Below, one piece after another: positions 25,504-34,258 of a DNA stretch of 64,000 nt. The notes beneath the pieces are model-generated. The model did not search any database. It was given only the letters and a program-made list of their open reading frames with translations, and was not told the DNA's origin. Origin of the DNA: Jannaschia helgolandensis (GTDB lineage: Bacteria > Pseudomonadota > Alphaproteobacteria > Rhodobacterales > Rhodobacteraceae). Location: NCBI RefSeq assembly GCF_900109285.1, contig NZ_FNZQ01000001.1, forward strand, positions 587,001-651,000, in the 5' to 3' direction. Positions within the stretch are counted from its first letter, which is position 1; each line of letters opens with the position of its first letter. The position numbers were made by a program, and so were the translations under genes.

Positions 25504-25917
25504 TCAGTTGACGACGACGGAACCGGTTGCGGTGGCAACCCCGGTAACCGTCGATCGGGAAGAAAGGTTCATTACGCGCACCGGTTCGCCGGTGCCTGCG
25601 CGCGACAGGGCACGCCCGTCGAGTGTGATGGTCAGGCTGCCGCGTCGATACACGAGCGGTACGATCATGTTGCGCTGTACCACCGTCGGCAGACCGACAT
25701 CGCGGGTCTGGATCGGGCGGCCCGGATAAAGGTTCACCCGCGCCTCCAACCCGATGATGTCGCGTGGGTCGAGAAACCCGTCGGGCGCATCGGTATCGAC
25801 AAAGCCCAGGTCGTCGGCCGTCAGCACAGTCCCCGCGCGGATCGCGCGGACGGCCATGACCGACTCGGCCGCAACCGGGCCAGCCGTCAGCAGCAACAGG
25901 ATCGCGATACGGATCAT
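25504..25917 (-). CDS. flgA: Flagellar P-ring assembly chaperone FlgA
   Basis: A 137-residue periplasmic protein with a signal peptide (about residues 1-17, VAA). It consists essentially of a SAF-type domain (ESVMAVRAIRAGTVLTADDLGFVD) and the C-terminal part with VPLVYRRGSLTITLDGRALSRAGTGEPVRVMN, typical of short alphaproteobacterial FlgA. It helps FlgI assemble around the rod. Overlaps the flgG stop by four bases. Confidence 0.9.
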   Translation of the reverse strand: MIRIAILLLLTAGPVAAESVMAVRAIRAGTVLTADDLGFVDTDAPDGFLDPRDIIGLEARVNLYPGRPIQTRDVGLPTVVQRNMIVPLVYRRGSLTITLDGRALSRAGTGEPVRVMNLSSRSTVTGVATATGSVVVN

Positions 25918-26699
25918 CGGATCTGTGTCGTTGCCGACATCATCTGATCCGCCGCCGTGATGACCTTGGCGTTCATTTCATAGCCACGCTGTGCTTCGAT
26001 CAGTTCGGTGATTTCCCGCACTGCGTCGACCGAGCTGTCCTCCAGATATCCCTGGCGGAAGAAGCCCAGCCCGTCTTCGCCCGGAAAGCCGACCAGCGGA
26101 GCGCCCGATGCGCCGGTCTCCGAGTAGAGATTGGACCCGAGCGCTTCGAGTCCCTTTTCGTTGGTGAACCCGACGAGGGTCAGCTGACCCAGAAGTTCCG
26201 GCTCGGTCCGGTCGATGAAATAGGCATATATCTCGCCCTCGGGGTTGATTGAAATCGACCGGGTATCGTCGGGTATCGTGATGTCCGGCACGACCGGGTG
26301 GCCGTCCGACGTGACCAGAAGCCCATCGCCGGTGCGCTTGAGCGCACCATCGCGGGTATAGGCGGCAGAGCCCGAGGGAAGCGTCACCTCGATATAGCCA
26401 CGCCCCTCGATGGCGAGATCCAGGTCGCCGCCGGTCTGACCCAGCGCGCCCTGCGCCACCTCCATGGTGACGGCGGTCGGGCGAACGCCCAGACCCAGCT
26501 GCACACCTGCAGGCACGATCGCGCCGGTCGCGGAGTTTATCGATCCGGCGCGGGTAACCTGCTGATAGTGAAGGTCCGCAAACTCGGCCCGGCGGGCGTT
26601 ATAGCCAGTGGTGTTCATGTTGGCGAGGTTGTTGGAAATGACCTCCACCCTTGTTTGCTGCGCGGCCATGCCGGTCGCCGCGATACTCAGTGCACGCAT
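25914..26699 (-). CDS. flgG: Distal rod protein FlgG
   Basis: A 261-residue flagellar rod protein. N-terminal MRALSIAATGMAAQQTRVEV and SNNLANMNTTGYNARRAEF are the rod/hook N-terminal motif; the C-terminal SSVDAVREITELIEAQRGYEMNAKVI is the matching coiled-coil end. Length fits FlgG rather than FlgF. It lies ten bases after flgF. Exported through the type III apparatus without a cleaved signal. Confidence 0.95.
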   Translation of the reverse strand: MRALSIAATGMAAQQTRVEVISNNLANMNTTGYNARRAEFADLHYQQVTRAGSINSATGAIVPAGVQLGLGVRPTAVTMEVAQGALGQTGGDLDLAIEGRGYIEVTLPSGSAAYTRDGALKRTGDGLLVTSDGHPVVPDITIPDDTRSISINPEGEIYAYFIDRTEPELLGQLTLVGFTNEKGLEALGSNLYSETGASGAPLVGFPGEDGLGFFRQGYLEDSSVDAVREITELIEAQRGYEMNAKVITAADQMMSATTQIR

Positions 26700-26709
26700 G
26701 GGTGCCTCC

Positions 26710-27420
26710 CTATTGATCCATCAGGCGCAGCATCGACTGCATCCGTTCGTGTTCGCGGTCCATGAAGCCTTGTCCCATCTCGTAGGCATTCTGCACGGCG
26801 ACCATCCGTGCGATCTCGATCACCGGGTTGACGTTGGACGATTCCAGAAACCCCTGTTTCACGGCCGGGCTTTCGACTGGCTGGAAGCCGTCGGTGGCGA
26901 ACATCGTGCCAGCACGTCGGGTCATCGCACCGGCATCCTCGGGTGTGACGACGCCGATTTGACCGATCGGCTGGCCATCGGCGGACAGGGTGCCGTCGCC
27001 GCCGACATATATGGCGCGCGCATCCGTGGGGATGAATATCGGAGCTCCGCCCGCATCCAGAACAGGGTGGCCTTCGGCTGTCCGAAGACCGCCATCCGGA
27101 CCGGACAGAAAGGCCCCTGCGCGGGTCAGATGCGGGGTGCCGTCGACTTCGACGAGGAAATACCCCTCGCCTTCGATTGCCAGGTCGAAGGTGCCGCCCG
27201 TTTGCTCCAGGCCGCCCTGATCGAACCGGGTCTGGCGCCCGTTGGCATAGGCGAAGGACACCGATGGCGCGCCGTCGCCCGCGATCACGAACTCCGAAAA
27301 GATCAGGCCTTCGGCGCGATAGCCGGTGGTGTTCGCGTTCGCGATATTCTGCGCGATCACGTCCATTTCGCGCAGCAGACCGGCCTGTCGACCGAGCGTC
27401 GGATAGATACCGTCGGCCAT
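26710..27420 (-). CDS. flgF: Proximal rod protein FlgF
   Basis: A 236-residue rod protein with the N-terminal motif QNIANANTTGYRAEGLIFSEF and C-terminal SNVNPVIEIARMVAVQNAYEMGQGF. It begins one base after the fliQ stop and lies just before flgG, the usual flgF-flgG order. It forms part of the proximal rod between MS ring and distal rod. Confidence 0.92.
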   Translation of the reverse strand: MADGIYPTLGRQAGLLREMDVIAQNIANANTTGYRAEGLIFSEFVIAGDGAPSVSFAYANGRQTRFDQGGLEQTGGTFDLAIEGEGYFLVEVDGTPHLTRAGAFLSGPDGGLRTAEGHPVLDAGGAPIFIPTDARAIYVGGDGTLSADGQPIGQIGVVTPEDAGAMTRRAGTMFATDGFQPVESPAVKQGFLESSNVNPVIEIARMVAVQNAYEMGQGFMDREHERMQSMLRLMDQ

Positions 27421-27421
27421 G

Positions 27422-27688
27422 TCAGAACCCCTGTATGATGGGCACGAGCGTGTCGGTAAAATAGCGGCCCAGCGTCAGTGTCATGAACCCCATCGTCGCC
27501 CAGAAAACACCAAGGATGGCCGCCATTTTCGGCACGAAGGTCAAAGTCATTTCCTGTATCGACGTCAGCGCCTGCAACAGCCCGATGGCCAGCCCGACGA
27601 CCAGCGCCACACCCAGAATCGGAGCCGAAATCAGGACTGCGACCCAGAGGCCCTGGCGCAGGGTGTCGAAGAAAATAAGCTCGGACAT
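27422..27688 (-). CDS. fliQ: Flagellar export gate protein FliQ
   Basis: An 88-residue inner-membrane protein with two long hydrophobic hairpin segments (about residues 15-37 and 48-70). [36 protein letters not shown] is the typical FliQ stretch. I chose the ATG at 27688 ([10 protein letters not shown]), four bases after the fliE stop; the frame is open further upstream but that would overlap fliE. Partner of FliP and FliR. Confidence 0.93.
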   Translation of the reverse strand: MSELIFFDTLRQGLWVAVLISAPILGVALVVGLAIGLLQALTSIQEMTLTFVPKMAAILGVFWATMGFMTLTLGRYFTDTLVPIIQGF

Positions 27689-27692
27689 CGGT

Positions 27693-27950
27693 CTAGACCG
27701 GCATCCGCAGAATTTCCTGATACGCTTCGACGACCTTGTCACGGATCGTGACAACCGTATCGACGGCCATCTGCCCCTCGGCCAGCGCCGTTACCAGCGC
27801 ATGGGGGTCTGCGCTGCCTGTTATGGCGGCTTCCGCCTGCTGTTCGGCCTGACGCAGCATGTCGGTGAAACCCGACATTGCTTCGGTCGCGGCATTGGTC
27901 TTGGGCGCGGGCGTTCCGCCCAGTCCCGCAAGGATCGGATTAAGGTCCAT
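27693..27950 (-). CDS. fliE: Flagellar hook-basal body adaptor FliE
   Basis: An 85-residue protein that joins the MS ring to the rod. The C-terminal half [38 protein letters not shown] is the conserved FliE core. It lies between flgC and fliQ, as in many alphaproteobacteria. Confidence 0.93.
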   Translation of the reverse strand: MDLNPILAGLGGTPAPKTNAATEAMSGFTDMLRQAEQQAEAAITGSADPHALVTALAEGQMAVDTVVTIRDKVVEAYQEILRMPV

Positions 27951-27987
27951 TCTGGCCTCCTGATTTCGGTGGTTCGGTCTGCGTCTG

Positions 27988-28380
27988 TCAGCGTTTGAGA
28001 ATATCCATCAGTTGCGTCGACATGCGCCGCACCTGTTCGAACATCTTGAGGTTGGCTTCATAACTTCGCTGGGCTTCGCGGGCGTCGGCCAGTTCGGTGA
28101 CCAGCTCCACGTTGGACCCTTCGTAATAGCCCTCCGCGTCCGCCATCGGGTGTGCGGGGTCGTTGATGCGGGGTAATTCTCCACGGCGGAGTTGCACCGG
28201 TCCCGTTTCAATCCCGCCCGTGCGGCGCCCCTGCTCGACCTCGGCGCGAAACTCCACGGTCTTGCGGCGATAGCCGGGCGTATCGACGTTGGCGATATTT
28301 TCGGCGATGTGGCGCAGGCGTTGGCTCTGACCGCGCATTCCGCTCGACAGCACTCCTAAAGCGTCTGAAAATTCGGCCAT
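27988..28380 (-). CDS. flgC: Proximal rod protein FlgC
   Basis: A 130-residue rod protein. N-terminal MRGQSQRLRHIAENIANVDTPGYRRKTVEF matches the rod N-terminal motif; the C-terminal GSNVELVTELADAREAQRSYEANLKMFEQV is the FlgC end. It begins three bases after the flgB stop. Confidence 0.94.
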   Translation of the reverse strand: MAEFSDALGVLSSGMRGQSQRLRHIAENIANVDTPGYRRKTVEFRAEVEQGRRTGGIETGPVQLRRGELPRINDPAHPMADAEGYYEGSNVELVTELADAREAQRSYEANLKMFEQVRRMSTQLMDILKR

Positions 28381-28383
28381 GGG

Positions 28384-28752
28384 CTACCTCCGGTTCAGCG
28401 CGGCGCGCATCAGGTCGAGGCTGCTGCGATATACGGTCAGCGCCCGGTCGTGCATGCGCGCCGCCTCTAGTCCGCGCATGACCTGATCCTCCAGATCGAC
28501 GGAATTGCCGTTCGGATCGGCTGCGACATCGCGCATTTCATAAGATCGCGCCGCCGTGCCCGGCCCGGACATATGATCCGGCCGCGTCCGGCGCGGTGCA
28601 AATCCGTCGTCGACCGAAAATGGCGCCATGTCGCGGGCGCGAAAGCCCGGTGTGTCGGCGTTCGCCACGTTCGTGGCGATCACGGCCTGGCGATTGGCCG
28701 CATGCCGGGCGGCACCGGCGGCAAGGCCGAAAATGGCGGGCATCTCGTTCAC
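28384..28752 (-). CDS. flgB: Proximal rod protein FlgB
   Basis: A 122-residue rod protein. It has RQAVIATNVANADTPGFRARDM and a C-terminal coiled-coil (MRGLEAARMHDRALTVYRSSLDLMRAAL). I propose the GTG start at 28752 (VNEMPAIFG), preceded by AAGGAG with eight bases of spacing; an internal ATG at 28743 would be the alternative. The longer open frame to 28893 runs antisense into fliI and is not used. It is the first gene of the minus-strand rod operon, divergent from fliI. Confidence 0.88.
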   Translation of the reverse strand: MNEMPAIFGLAAGAARHAANRQAVIATNVANADTPGFRARDMAPFSVDDGFAPRRTRPDHMSGPGTAARSYEMRDVAADPNGNSVDLEDQVMRGLEAARMHDRALTVYRSSLDLMRAALNRR

Positions 28753-28838
28753 AGGGGCAACTCCTTCGTCGTCCGTGAAACGAAGCCTTAAGACTGATTC
28801 CTTTAGAAATCGTTTCAACAACACTTCGGAGACGCACC

Positions 28839-30209
28839 ATGATCCATACCAAGGACGCTCCCGACGGCGATCCGTTCGGATCCTTTCGGGCACAGGTTGC
28901 CTTCCTGGATCGCAGCTTCCCGCAAGGCAGGATTGCCCGGCTGGACCCTTCGGGGTTCAGCGTCGAAGGCCTGTCGGACCACGCGATCCTGGGCGATGAG
29001 CTTCTGTTTCACGACGCAGGCGGCACGCTCCGGCGGGCCGAAGTCTCGCGGCTGGACCGCGATAGCCTCTGGGCGATCCCTTATGCGGCGTCCGACGGTT
29101 TGCGGATCGGCCTTCCGGTGCGACCGTCAGGGACGCCACGCATCAACCCGCACGAGGGCTGGATCGGACGAATCGTCGATCCCTTCGGTCAACCGCTGGA
29201 CGACATGCCTCTGGCACCCGGCTTCTCCGTGCCGCTGCGCGCGGCTCCGCCGGCCCCCGCGCGCCGACGTGGCATGGGGCACCGGCTGTGCACAGGTTTC
29301 GCCGTTCTCGATACGATGCTGCCGATCGCAAAGGGGCAGCGGATCGGTCTGTTTGCCGGGTCGGGCGTCGGTAAATCGACCCTCTTGGGAAGCCTTGCGC
29401 GAACGATGGAAGCGGATATCTGCGTTCTCGCCCTGGTTGGCGAACGCGGGCGGGAGGTGTCGGATTTCGTTCGCACCGTCCTCGGACCCGAAGGGATGGC
29501 CCGCACCATCGTGGTGGTCGCAACGTCGGACATGCCCGCCAATACCCGCCGCCGGTGTGCCTTCTCGGCGCTGGCCGTGGCCGAACATTTCCGCGATCGG
29601 GGGCGACACGTCCTGTTCCTTTGCGACAGCCTGACCCGCCTGGCCGAAGCCCATCGCGAAGTCGCGAGTGCCGCGGGCGAGGCGACGTCCCTGCGGGGCC
29701 ATCCCCCCAGTCTGACACCGCTTCTGGCTTCGCTCTGCGAACGGGCCGGACCGGGGGAAGATCGGCCGGACAGCACAGTGCAGGGCGACATCACGGCGGT
29801 CTTTTCGGTCCTTGTCGCCGGTTCGGACATGGAGGAGCCGGTCGCCGATATCGTGCGCGGACAGCTGGATGGCCACGTCGTTTTGGCCCGTGACATCGCG
29901 GAGGCGGGGCGGTTCCCGGCCATCGACGTCCTTCGGTCCATCTCGCGCAGCCTGCCGGCTGCGGCGAATGCCGAAGAAAACGCACTGATCGCCGAAACCC
30001 GCCAGCTTCTCGCCGTTCACGACCGAAGCGATCTGATGGTCAGCTCGGGCCTGTATGAACGCGGGTCCAGTCCCGATATCGACCGTGCCGTCGCCCTGAT
30101 ACCGCGTCTGAACGACATATTCTCGGCGCAGGGTCTGACCCGCTCGACCGACGGCTTTCGCCTGCTCGCCGGATTGCTCGGACGATCGTATGCCGGTCCG
30201 GGCGGATGA
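28839..30209 (+). CDS. fliI: Flagellar export ATPase FliI
   Basis: A 456-residue soluble ATPase related to the F1 beta subunit. Walker A is GLFAGSGVGKSTLLG (around residue 168), Walker B VLFLCDSLTR, and the ATPase alpha/beta signature region PSLTPLLASLCERAG is present. It energises type III export with FliH and the FliJ-like protein. It stands alone on the plus strand, divergent from flgB; the intervening 86 bases hold a single TTAAG but no full CtrA box. Confidence 0.95.
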   Translation: MIHTKDAPDGDPFGSFRAQVAFLDRSFPQGRIARLDPSGFSVEGLSDHAILGDELLFHDAGGTLRRAEVSRLDRDSLWAIPYAASDGLRIGLPVRPSGTPRINPHEGWIGRIVDPFGQPLDDMPLAPGFSVPLRAAPPAPARRRGMGHRLCTGFAVLDTMLPIAKGQRIGLFAGSGVGKSTLLGSLARTMEADICVLALVGERGREVSDFVRTVLGPEGMARTIVVVATSDMPANTRRRCAFSALAVAEHFRDRGRHVLFLCDSLTRLAEAHREVASAAGEATSLRGHPPSLTPLLASLCERAGPGEDRPDSTVQGDITAVFSVLVAGSDMEEPVADIVRGQLDGHVVLARDIAEAGRFPAIDVLRSISRSLPAAANAEENALIAETRQLLAVHDRSDLMVSSGLYERGSSPDIDRAVALIPRLNDIFSAQGLTRSTDGFRLLAGLLGRSYAGPGG

Positions 30210-31107
30210 CGGCCAGCACGGCGAATCGGTTTGACCCATCTCGATCCCGTTTCGGGTTCACGCCCTTCAACACTGCAAACGGGGCCGTCAGACCGGACTG
30301 CATGGCCGGGAAAACGTCGCTGACATCACTCAGGCTGCCGGTCGGGCACATCGCGCGTCACGGCAATATCTTATCCGAGGCCCCTGCCGACGAACGACAG
30401 GAATGGATGGAAACCGGCCCCACCTGTGACATCTGGACACGATCATGATCCCCGCAGAAAACGAATGCCCTAACGGACGGCAGGATTGATAAGTTCTCGA
30501 CTCCCCCGTGTCCGCTGTCCCGCAAGACGCCAAGCGGCCGATATTTTTCAGCCCGGACTTTCTGATACCAGACGGTGTGACGGTTGGCTGGCGGCCTGCG
30601 AAGAAAGGATAGCGTGCAGGCTCCTCTACTGGTCTGCCGGATCGTTCGCCTGCACAGAGGGCGATGCAGATGCGGACCTTGGCGGCTGGGTCCTGGCGCA
30701 TCGGAATTGGCACCATCCGGCTGCGGTCCGCGTTGACCCGCGAAACTTCTGGCTCCCGTATCCACCGCCTGCCACGCAGGGCGCGGGACAACGACCGACC
30801 CTTGACCTGCGGCATCGCGAAAACCGGGCATGCCGTGCGGGTATGGCGGACCAAAGGGAAGGGGCGATGCGGCGGCTGTATCGCGAACTCTGGAAAGGTT
30901 TCTGCCAATCCTGGCATCGGCTTGCGAGGTAGCCGGTCCTGCGCATGTTCCGTTCGACCGACACGCAGCATGGCGCGATCTGCGGCATCTTGATCAAGCG
31001 CAATTTCACGATACCGAAGCGCAGGAACGGAAAAAAGCGCAGAGAGGCTGGCCGTTTGGCCGATCTGCCGCATCGTCCGGACCTGACCCGCGATCGAAGA
31101 CGGAATG
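30210..31107. other. 898-base stretch without a recognisable gene inside the flagellar cluster
   Basis: Between the fliI stop and the end of the DUF1217 gene I could not support any coding sequence. Several frames are open on both strands for 80 to 247 codons (for example 30330-31073 minus and 30486-30932 plus), but the translations lack hydrophobic periodicity, domains or similarity to flagellar proteins, and they overlap one another. In related genomes hook, P-ring and motB genes often lie hereabouts, so this may be decayed sequence left after a deletion or rearrangement (inference). Confidence 0.5.
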
Positions 31108-31893
31108 TCAGAACCCGCGCAGCAGTACCAATGCGGGCGACGATACCGTCAGGGAGGTATCCGATTCGTCGAGTACGGTGAACCTGTCGAGAACCCGTCC
31201 CAGGGCTCCGTCACTGGCAAGATCGTCGATTTGATCGGTGCCGAAAATCGAGCGGGATCGCTCGAGGAATGTCTCCAGCTGCTTGTCGAGCGACAACGTG
31301 GCAAAGGACGACGGCAGCCCCATGGCCGTTTCCATGACCTGACGGATTGGCGCGATCCCCATGATCGTGAACCACTTCGTGCGGTTCGATCCCGTGCCCG
31401 CGGCGAGCGCAGGAAGTTCGCGTTGCACATAAAGCGCGAGGCGCATCGTTTCGCTGGTCTGGCCCATATCGGTCTCGAACGCCTGATCGCGGTAGCGGGC
31501 TTCGATCTTGTCGGCGAAGGTGGATATCTTGGTGCTGGGCACCGGAAAATCGCCGAACCCGAAGGCACGGGAAAGATCGCGGTACCGTTTGTCCGACAGC
31601 TTGTTTGCCAGCGCATCAGGCTCAAGCGTTCCCTCTTCCAGAACGCGCCGGATCAGGAATTTGCTGCCGATATCATCGCTCAGGCCGAAGGCGCCCAGCG
31701 CCACCGACAGAAGGCGGTAGTCGCCTACCAGAGCTTCAGCCGTATCGATCTTGCCGATGTTATCGCGAAAATAGGCAAGGTCGCGCTGCAGTGCGACACC
31801 TTCGCCATGGGCCTTCCGCTGCGTCTCGATCGTGTTCTGCAGGAACCGCCACCCCGACAGGCCGCCGGTCGGAACGAAAGGTTGAAAACTCAC
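31108..31893 (-). CDS. DUF1217 flagellar protein
   Basis: A 261-residue protein of the DUF1217 family found in alphaproteobacterial flagellar clusters. Recognisable segments are LVGDYRLLSVALGAFGLSDDI, KFLIRRVLEEGTLEPDALANKLSDKRY and AFGFGDFPVPSTK. The start is the GTG at 31893 (VSFQPFVPTGG), which overlaps the flbT stop by four bases; the frame is open upstream but that part lies over flbT. Function is unknown; cotranscription with flagellin, flaF and flbT points to filament assembly or its control. Confidence 0.8.
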   Translation of the reverse strand: MSFQPFVPTGGLSGWRFLQNTIETQRKAHGEGVALQRDLAYFRDNIGKIDTAEALVGDYRLLSVALGAFGLSDDIGSKFLIRRVLEEGTLEPDALANKLSDKRYRDLSRAFGFGDFPVPSTKISTFADKIEARYRDQAFETDMGQTSETMRLALYVQRELPALAAGTGSNRTKWFTIMGIAPIRQVMETAMGLPSSFATLSLDKQLETFLERSRSIFGTDQIDDLASDGALGRVLDRFTVLDESDTSLTVSSPALVLLRGF

Positions 31894-32294
31894 GTCCTGG
31901 CGACGGCAAGCAGCACCGCCTCCTTTCGGCGCAACCGACCGAGATGCCGAAGGGCTTGATAGAACTGCCCATCCTGCAGATGTTGGCGCAACGCGTCGAT
32001 GCAGGCGCGATCTTCGGGGTCGACGAAGGCATGGCGCAGAGGCGCGAGCGCCGCGACCAGATCCGGCAGGGCATCGGCGGGGCACAACTCGCCGATCAGC
32101 ATCATCTGAACCGAATGAGCCAGCCGCCCGACCGGCGTGACCGCCGCCGCAGGATCAATGGCATCGCGCAGGCGGAGCAGCTGCGTTTCGGGTGTCAGCA
32201 GGCGCAGACGAGCGCCGCGGCCGACGTTTTCGATCACCGCTCCGTTGACGACGATGCGGTCGCCGGCCGGGAATTTCAACATCAGCCCCGCCAT
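31890..32294 (-). CDS. flbT: Flagellin post-transcriptional regulator FlbT
   Basis: A 134-residue RNA-binding regulator. N-terminal MAGLMLKFPAGDRIVVNGAVIENVGRGARLRLLTP is close to the FlbT consensus, then LLRLRDAIDP and LAHSVQMMLIGE. In Caulobacter FlbT promotes decay of flagellin mRNA by acting on its 5-prime leader until the hook is complete; in other species it can be an activator. The ATG at 32294, one base after the flaF stop, gives the family N-terminus. Confidence 0.92.
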   Translation of the reverse strand: MAGLMLKFPAGDRIVVNGAVIENVGRGARLRLLTPETQLLRLRDAIDPAAAVTPVGRLAHSVQMMLIGELCPADALPDLVAALAPLRHAFVDPEDRACIDALRQHLQDGQFYQALRHLGRLRRKEAVLLAVART

Positions 32295-32295
32295 A

Positions 32296-32667
32296 TCAAG
32301 CGGCCCCCGACGACAAGCCAGAAGCAATGCGACGATTGATCTCGCACAGAACGGAAGGCCTGGCGGACCCGTTCAGCACTTCGCTGGTATGGCGATCGAC
32401 GAAACCGGCCAGACTGATGAGACTGGCGCGCAGTTCTGCGGGCATCATATTCGTGTCATCCGCGCAGGCGATGGCCGCAGCCTGCCAGAGCCGCCGGTTG
32501 TCGTGTAGGGCCGAGACGCGCGCAGTGGCGGTCGCCGCTTCGTCGGCAAAGACCTGTTCCATCCGGCGTGTGACCTTGGCGAAGACCAGGGCCTCGGCCC
32601 GTCCGGGCGATGTGATTGAAGCGTCGAGGGCGGCATAGGCGGTTGCCGCGTATTGGGGATATCCCAT
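32296..32667 (-). CDS. flaF: Flagellin secretion/synthesis regulator FlaF
   Basis: A 123-residue helical protein matching FlaF, with AYAALDASITSPGRAEALVFAKVTRRM, DNRRLWQAAAIACAD and PAELRASLISLAGFVDRHT. FlaF binds flagellin before export and works with FlbT to tune its translation. It follows flagellin after 125 bases that contain hairpins, and precedes flbT by one base. Confidence 0.92.
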   Translation of the reverse strand: MGYPQYAATAYAALDASITSPGRAEALVFAKVTRRMEQVFADEAATATARVSALHDNRRLWQAAAIACADDTNMMPAELRASLISLAGFVDRHTSEVLNGSARPSVLCEINRRIASGLSSGAA

Positions 32668-32693
32668 GGGTACAGTATCTCACTTTTAGCGAG

Positions 32694-32744
32694 CTTCGTG
32701 GGATGCACGGAAGTGCCGCGCACGAAGGTCCGGCGCTTCGCGCC
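32694..32744 (-). terminator. Hairpins between flagellin and flaF
   Basis: Two nested or successive inverted repeats: CTTCGTG (32694-32700) with CACGAAG (32721-32727), and GGCGC-TTC-GCGCC (32732-32744). There is no T-run. They may reduce readthrough from the highly expressed flagellin gene into flaF-flbT, or stabilise the flagellin message. Confidence 0.35.
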
Positions 32745-32792
32745 AAGGTCCGAGCGCCCGTCCCGGAGGATACCGGAGCGGGCGTATTCAGA

Positions 32793-34040
32793 TCAGCGGA
32801 ACAACGACAGGATCGACTGCGGTGCCTGGTTGGCAATCGACAGGGACTGGGTCGCCAGCTGCTGCTGGACCTGCAGGGCCTGCAAACGTGCCGAGGCTTC
32901 TTCGAGATTGGCATCCACCAGCGCACCGATGCCTGTCGTCAGCGAGTCCGACAGCTTCGAGATGAAATCCTTCTGCGTTTCGATCCGCCCTTGCGCCGAA
33001 CCGAAGGACGCAGCCGCGTTGATCGAGGTCTGGATCAGGCTCTCGATGTTGCTCAACGCGGAATTCGCGCCATCCTGGCTGGTCACATCCACATCGGACA
33101 GTGCGGCCAGCCCACCTTCGGCAGTGCCGTCCAGGGTTTCTGCGCGTGCCACGGTGATCGTATTCGCGGCAGTGGCATCATTGTTCGTGACGGTGATGGC
33201 ACCCGTTGTCGCGTTCCGGGTGAAGGCCGTGTCCGCCAGTTCGTTTTCTGTGGCGAAGGCTGTCATCTTGGCAAAGATCGCGTTGCTGACATCCGCTTCG
33301 GTATCGCCGTCACGTGCAACATAGGAGAAGGTGGTGGCGCTCGTTCCAATCTCCTGCCCACCGACTCCAGTCAGCGAAACGCTGTAGCTCGCACCCGCCT
33401 GGGCACCGCCTGCCGTGAAGGACACGGTCACGTTGCCGCCCGCTGCGGCCGCAGATGCGCCCGAGACGCTCAGCAGGTCGTTCGCCGCACCGACGGCCGT
33501 CGCGCCCAGAACAGCGGCTTCCGTGCCCAGATCCTGCTTGCCGACGTTAATGTCGCTGGACTTCACCGTGGAGCCCGACCTGTCCAGAGACGACAGGATA
33601 TTGACGGAGCCCGATCCGGCCTCGTTGCTTTTGTTGGACAGCAGGTTCAGACCGTTGAACTGCGCGGCACCGACGACCGATCCGATCTGATCGCGCAGGG
33701 CCGCAATATCGGTCTGGATCTTGGATCGATCGACGTTCTCTTCCTGCGAGGCGACGATCTTGCCTTTGATTTCGGTCAGCAGGTCGGTGATCGTTTCGGA
33801 GGCGTTGCGGGCCACCGACACCGTGGATTCGCCCAGCGCGAGGCTTTCCTGGATCGACTTGAAGCCCTGAACGTCTGATTCCATCTGCTTCGAGATGGCC
33901 CACACGGCCGAGTTGTCCTTGGCGTTCGCGACCTTTCTGCCGGTCGAGATTTCGGACTGGGTCGTCCCCAGGTTCTTGTTGACGGTTTGCAGGGTCTGAA
34001 GCGCGACCATCGCGCCGTTGTTGGTCAGAATGCTGGACAT
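32793..34040 (-). CDS. fliC: Flagellin
   Basis: A 415-residue filament protein. N-terminal D0/D1 (about residues 1-170) starts SSILTNNGAMVALQTLQTVN and has STGRKVANAKDNSAVWAIS; the C-terminal D1/D0 (about 330-415) contains AASFGSAQGRIETQKDFISKL and ends QAPQSILSLFR. The central part is rich in alanine, threonine and glycine, the surface-exposed variable domain. The ATG at 34040 follows AAAGGA with about eight-base spacing; the frame is open upstream but the conserved N-terminus begins here. A perfect CtrA-type box lies about 150 bases upstream. Confidence 0.96.
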   Translation of the reverse strand: MSSILTNNGAMVALQTLQTVNKNLGTTQSEISTGRKVANAKDNSAVWAISKQMESDVQGFKSIQESLALGESTVSVARNASETITDLLTEIKGKIVASQEENVDRSKIQTDIAALRDQIGSVVGAAQFNGLNLLSNKSNEAGSGSVNILSSLDRSGSTVKSSDINVGKQDLGTEAAVLGATAVGAANDLLSVSGASAAAAGGNVTVSFTAGGAQAGASYSVSLTGVGGQEIGTSATTFSYVARDGDTEADVSNAIFAKMTAFATENELADTAFTRNATTGAITVTNNDATAANTITVARAETLDGTAEGGLAALSDVDVTSQDGANSALSNIESLIQTSINAAASFGSAQGRIETQKDFISKLSDSLTTGIGALVDANLEEASARLQALQVQQQLATQSLSIANQAPQSILSLFR

Positions 34041-34185
34041 GGCTGTATTCCTTTGAATGCGCCTGCTTCGCAGGCCCGTTACATCCGCTTTCGCGAACTG
34101 ATCGACATTCTGTCCTGACCCCCCGAAACGTGTCGGTCGGCCTTTGGTCGCCATTCATGGCTGTGACCCTGCTAGGCACCCGACC

Positions 34186-34201
34186 TTAACCGCTGCTTAA
34201 C
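34186..34201 (-). promoter_or_regulatory. Perfect CtrA consensus box upstream of flagellin
   Basis: TTAA (34186-34189), seven bases, TTAAC (34197-34201): an exact match to TTAA-N7-TTAAC. It lies 146 bases upstream of the flagellin start (minus strand) and 58 bases beyond the end of the convergent-side Lrp gene, so flagellin is the likely target. Confidence 0.65.
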
Positions 34202-34258
34202 GCGCAATGCCTCTATCCGTCGGATTTCCCTTAGATTTGATGAAACTCACCCGACACT

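Noticed and set aside
28786-28800. Possible CtrA box between flgB and fliI (TTAAG at 28788)
   Set aside because: The second half is absent at the required seven-base spacing.
30330-31073. 247-codon minus-strand frame in the flagellar gap
   Set aside because: Cysteine-, arginine- and proline-rich random-looking translation overlapped by equally long frames on the other strand; no ribosome-binding site or domain.
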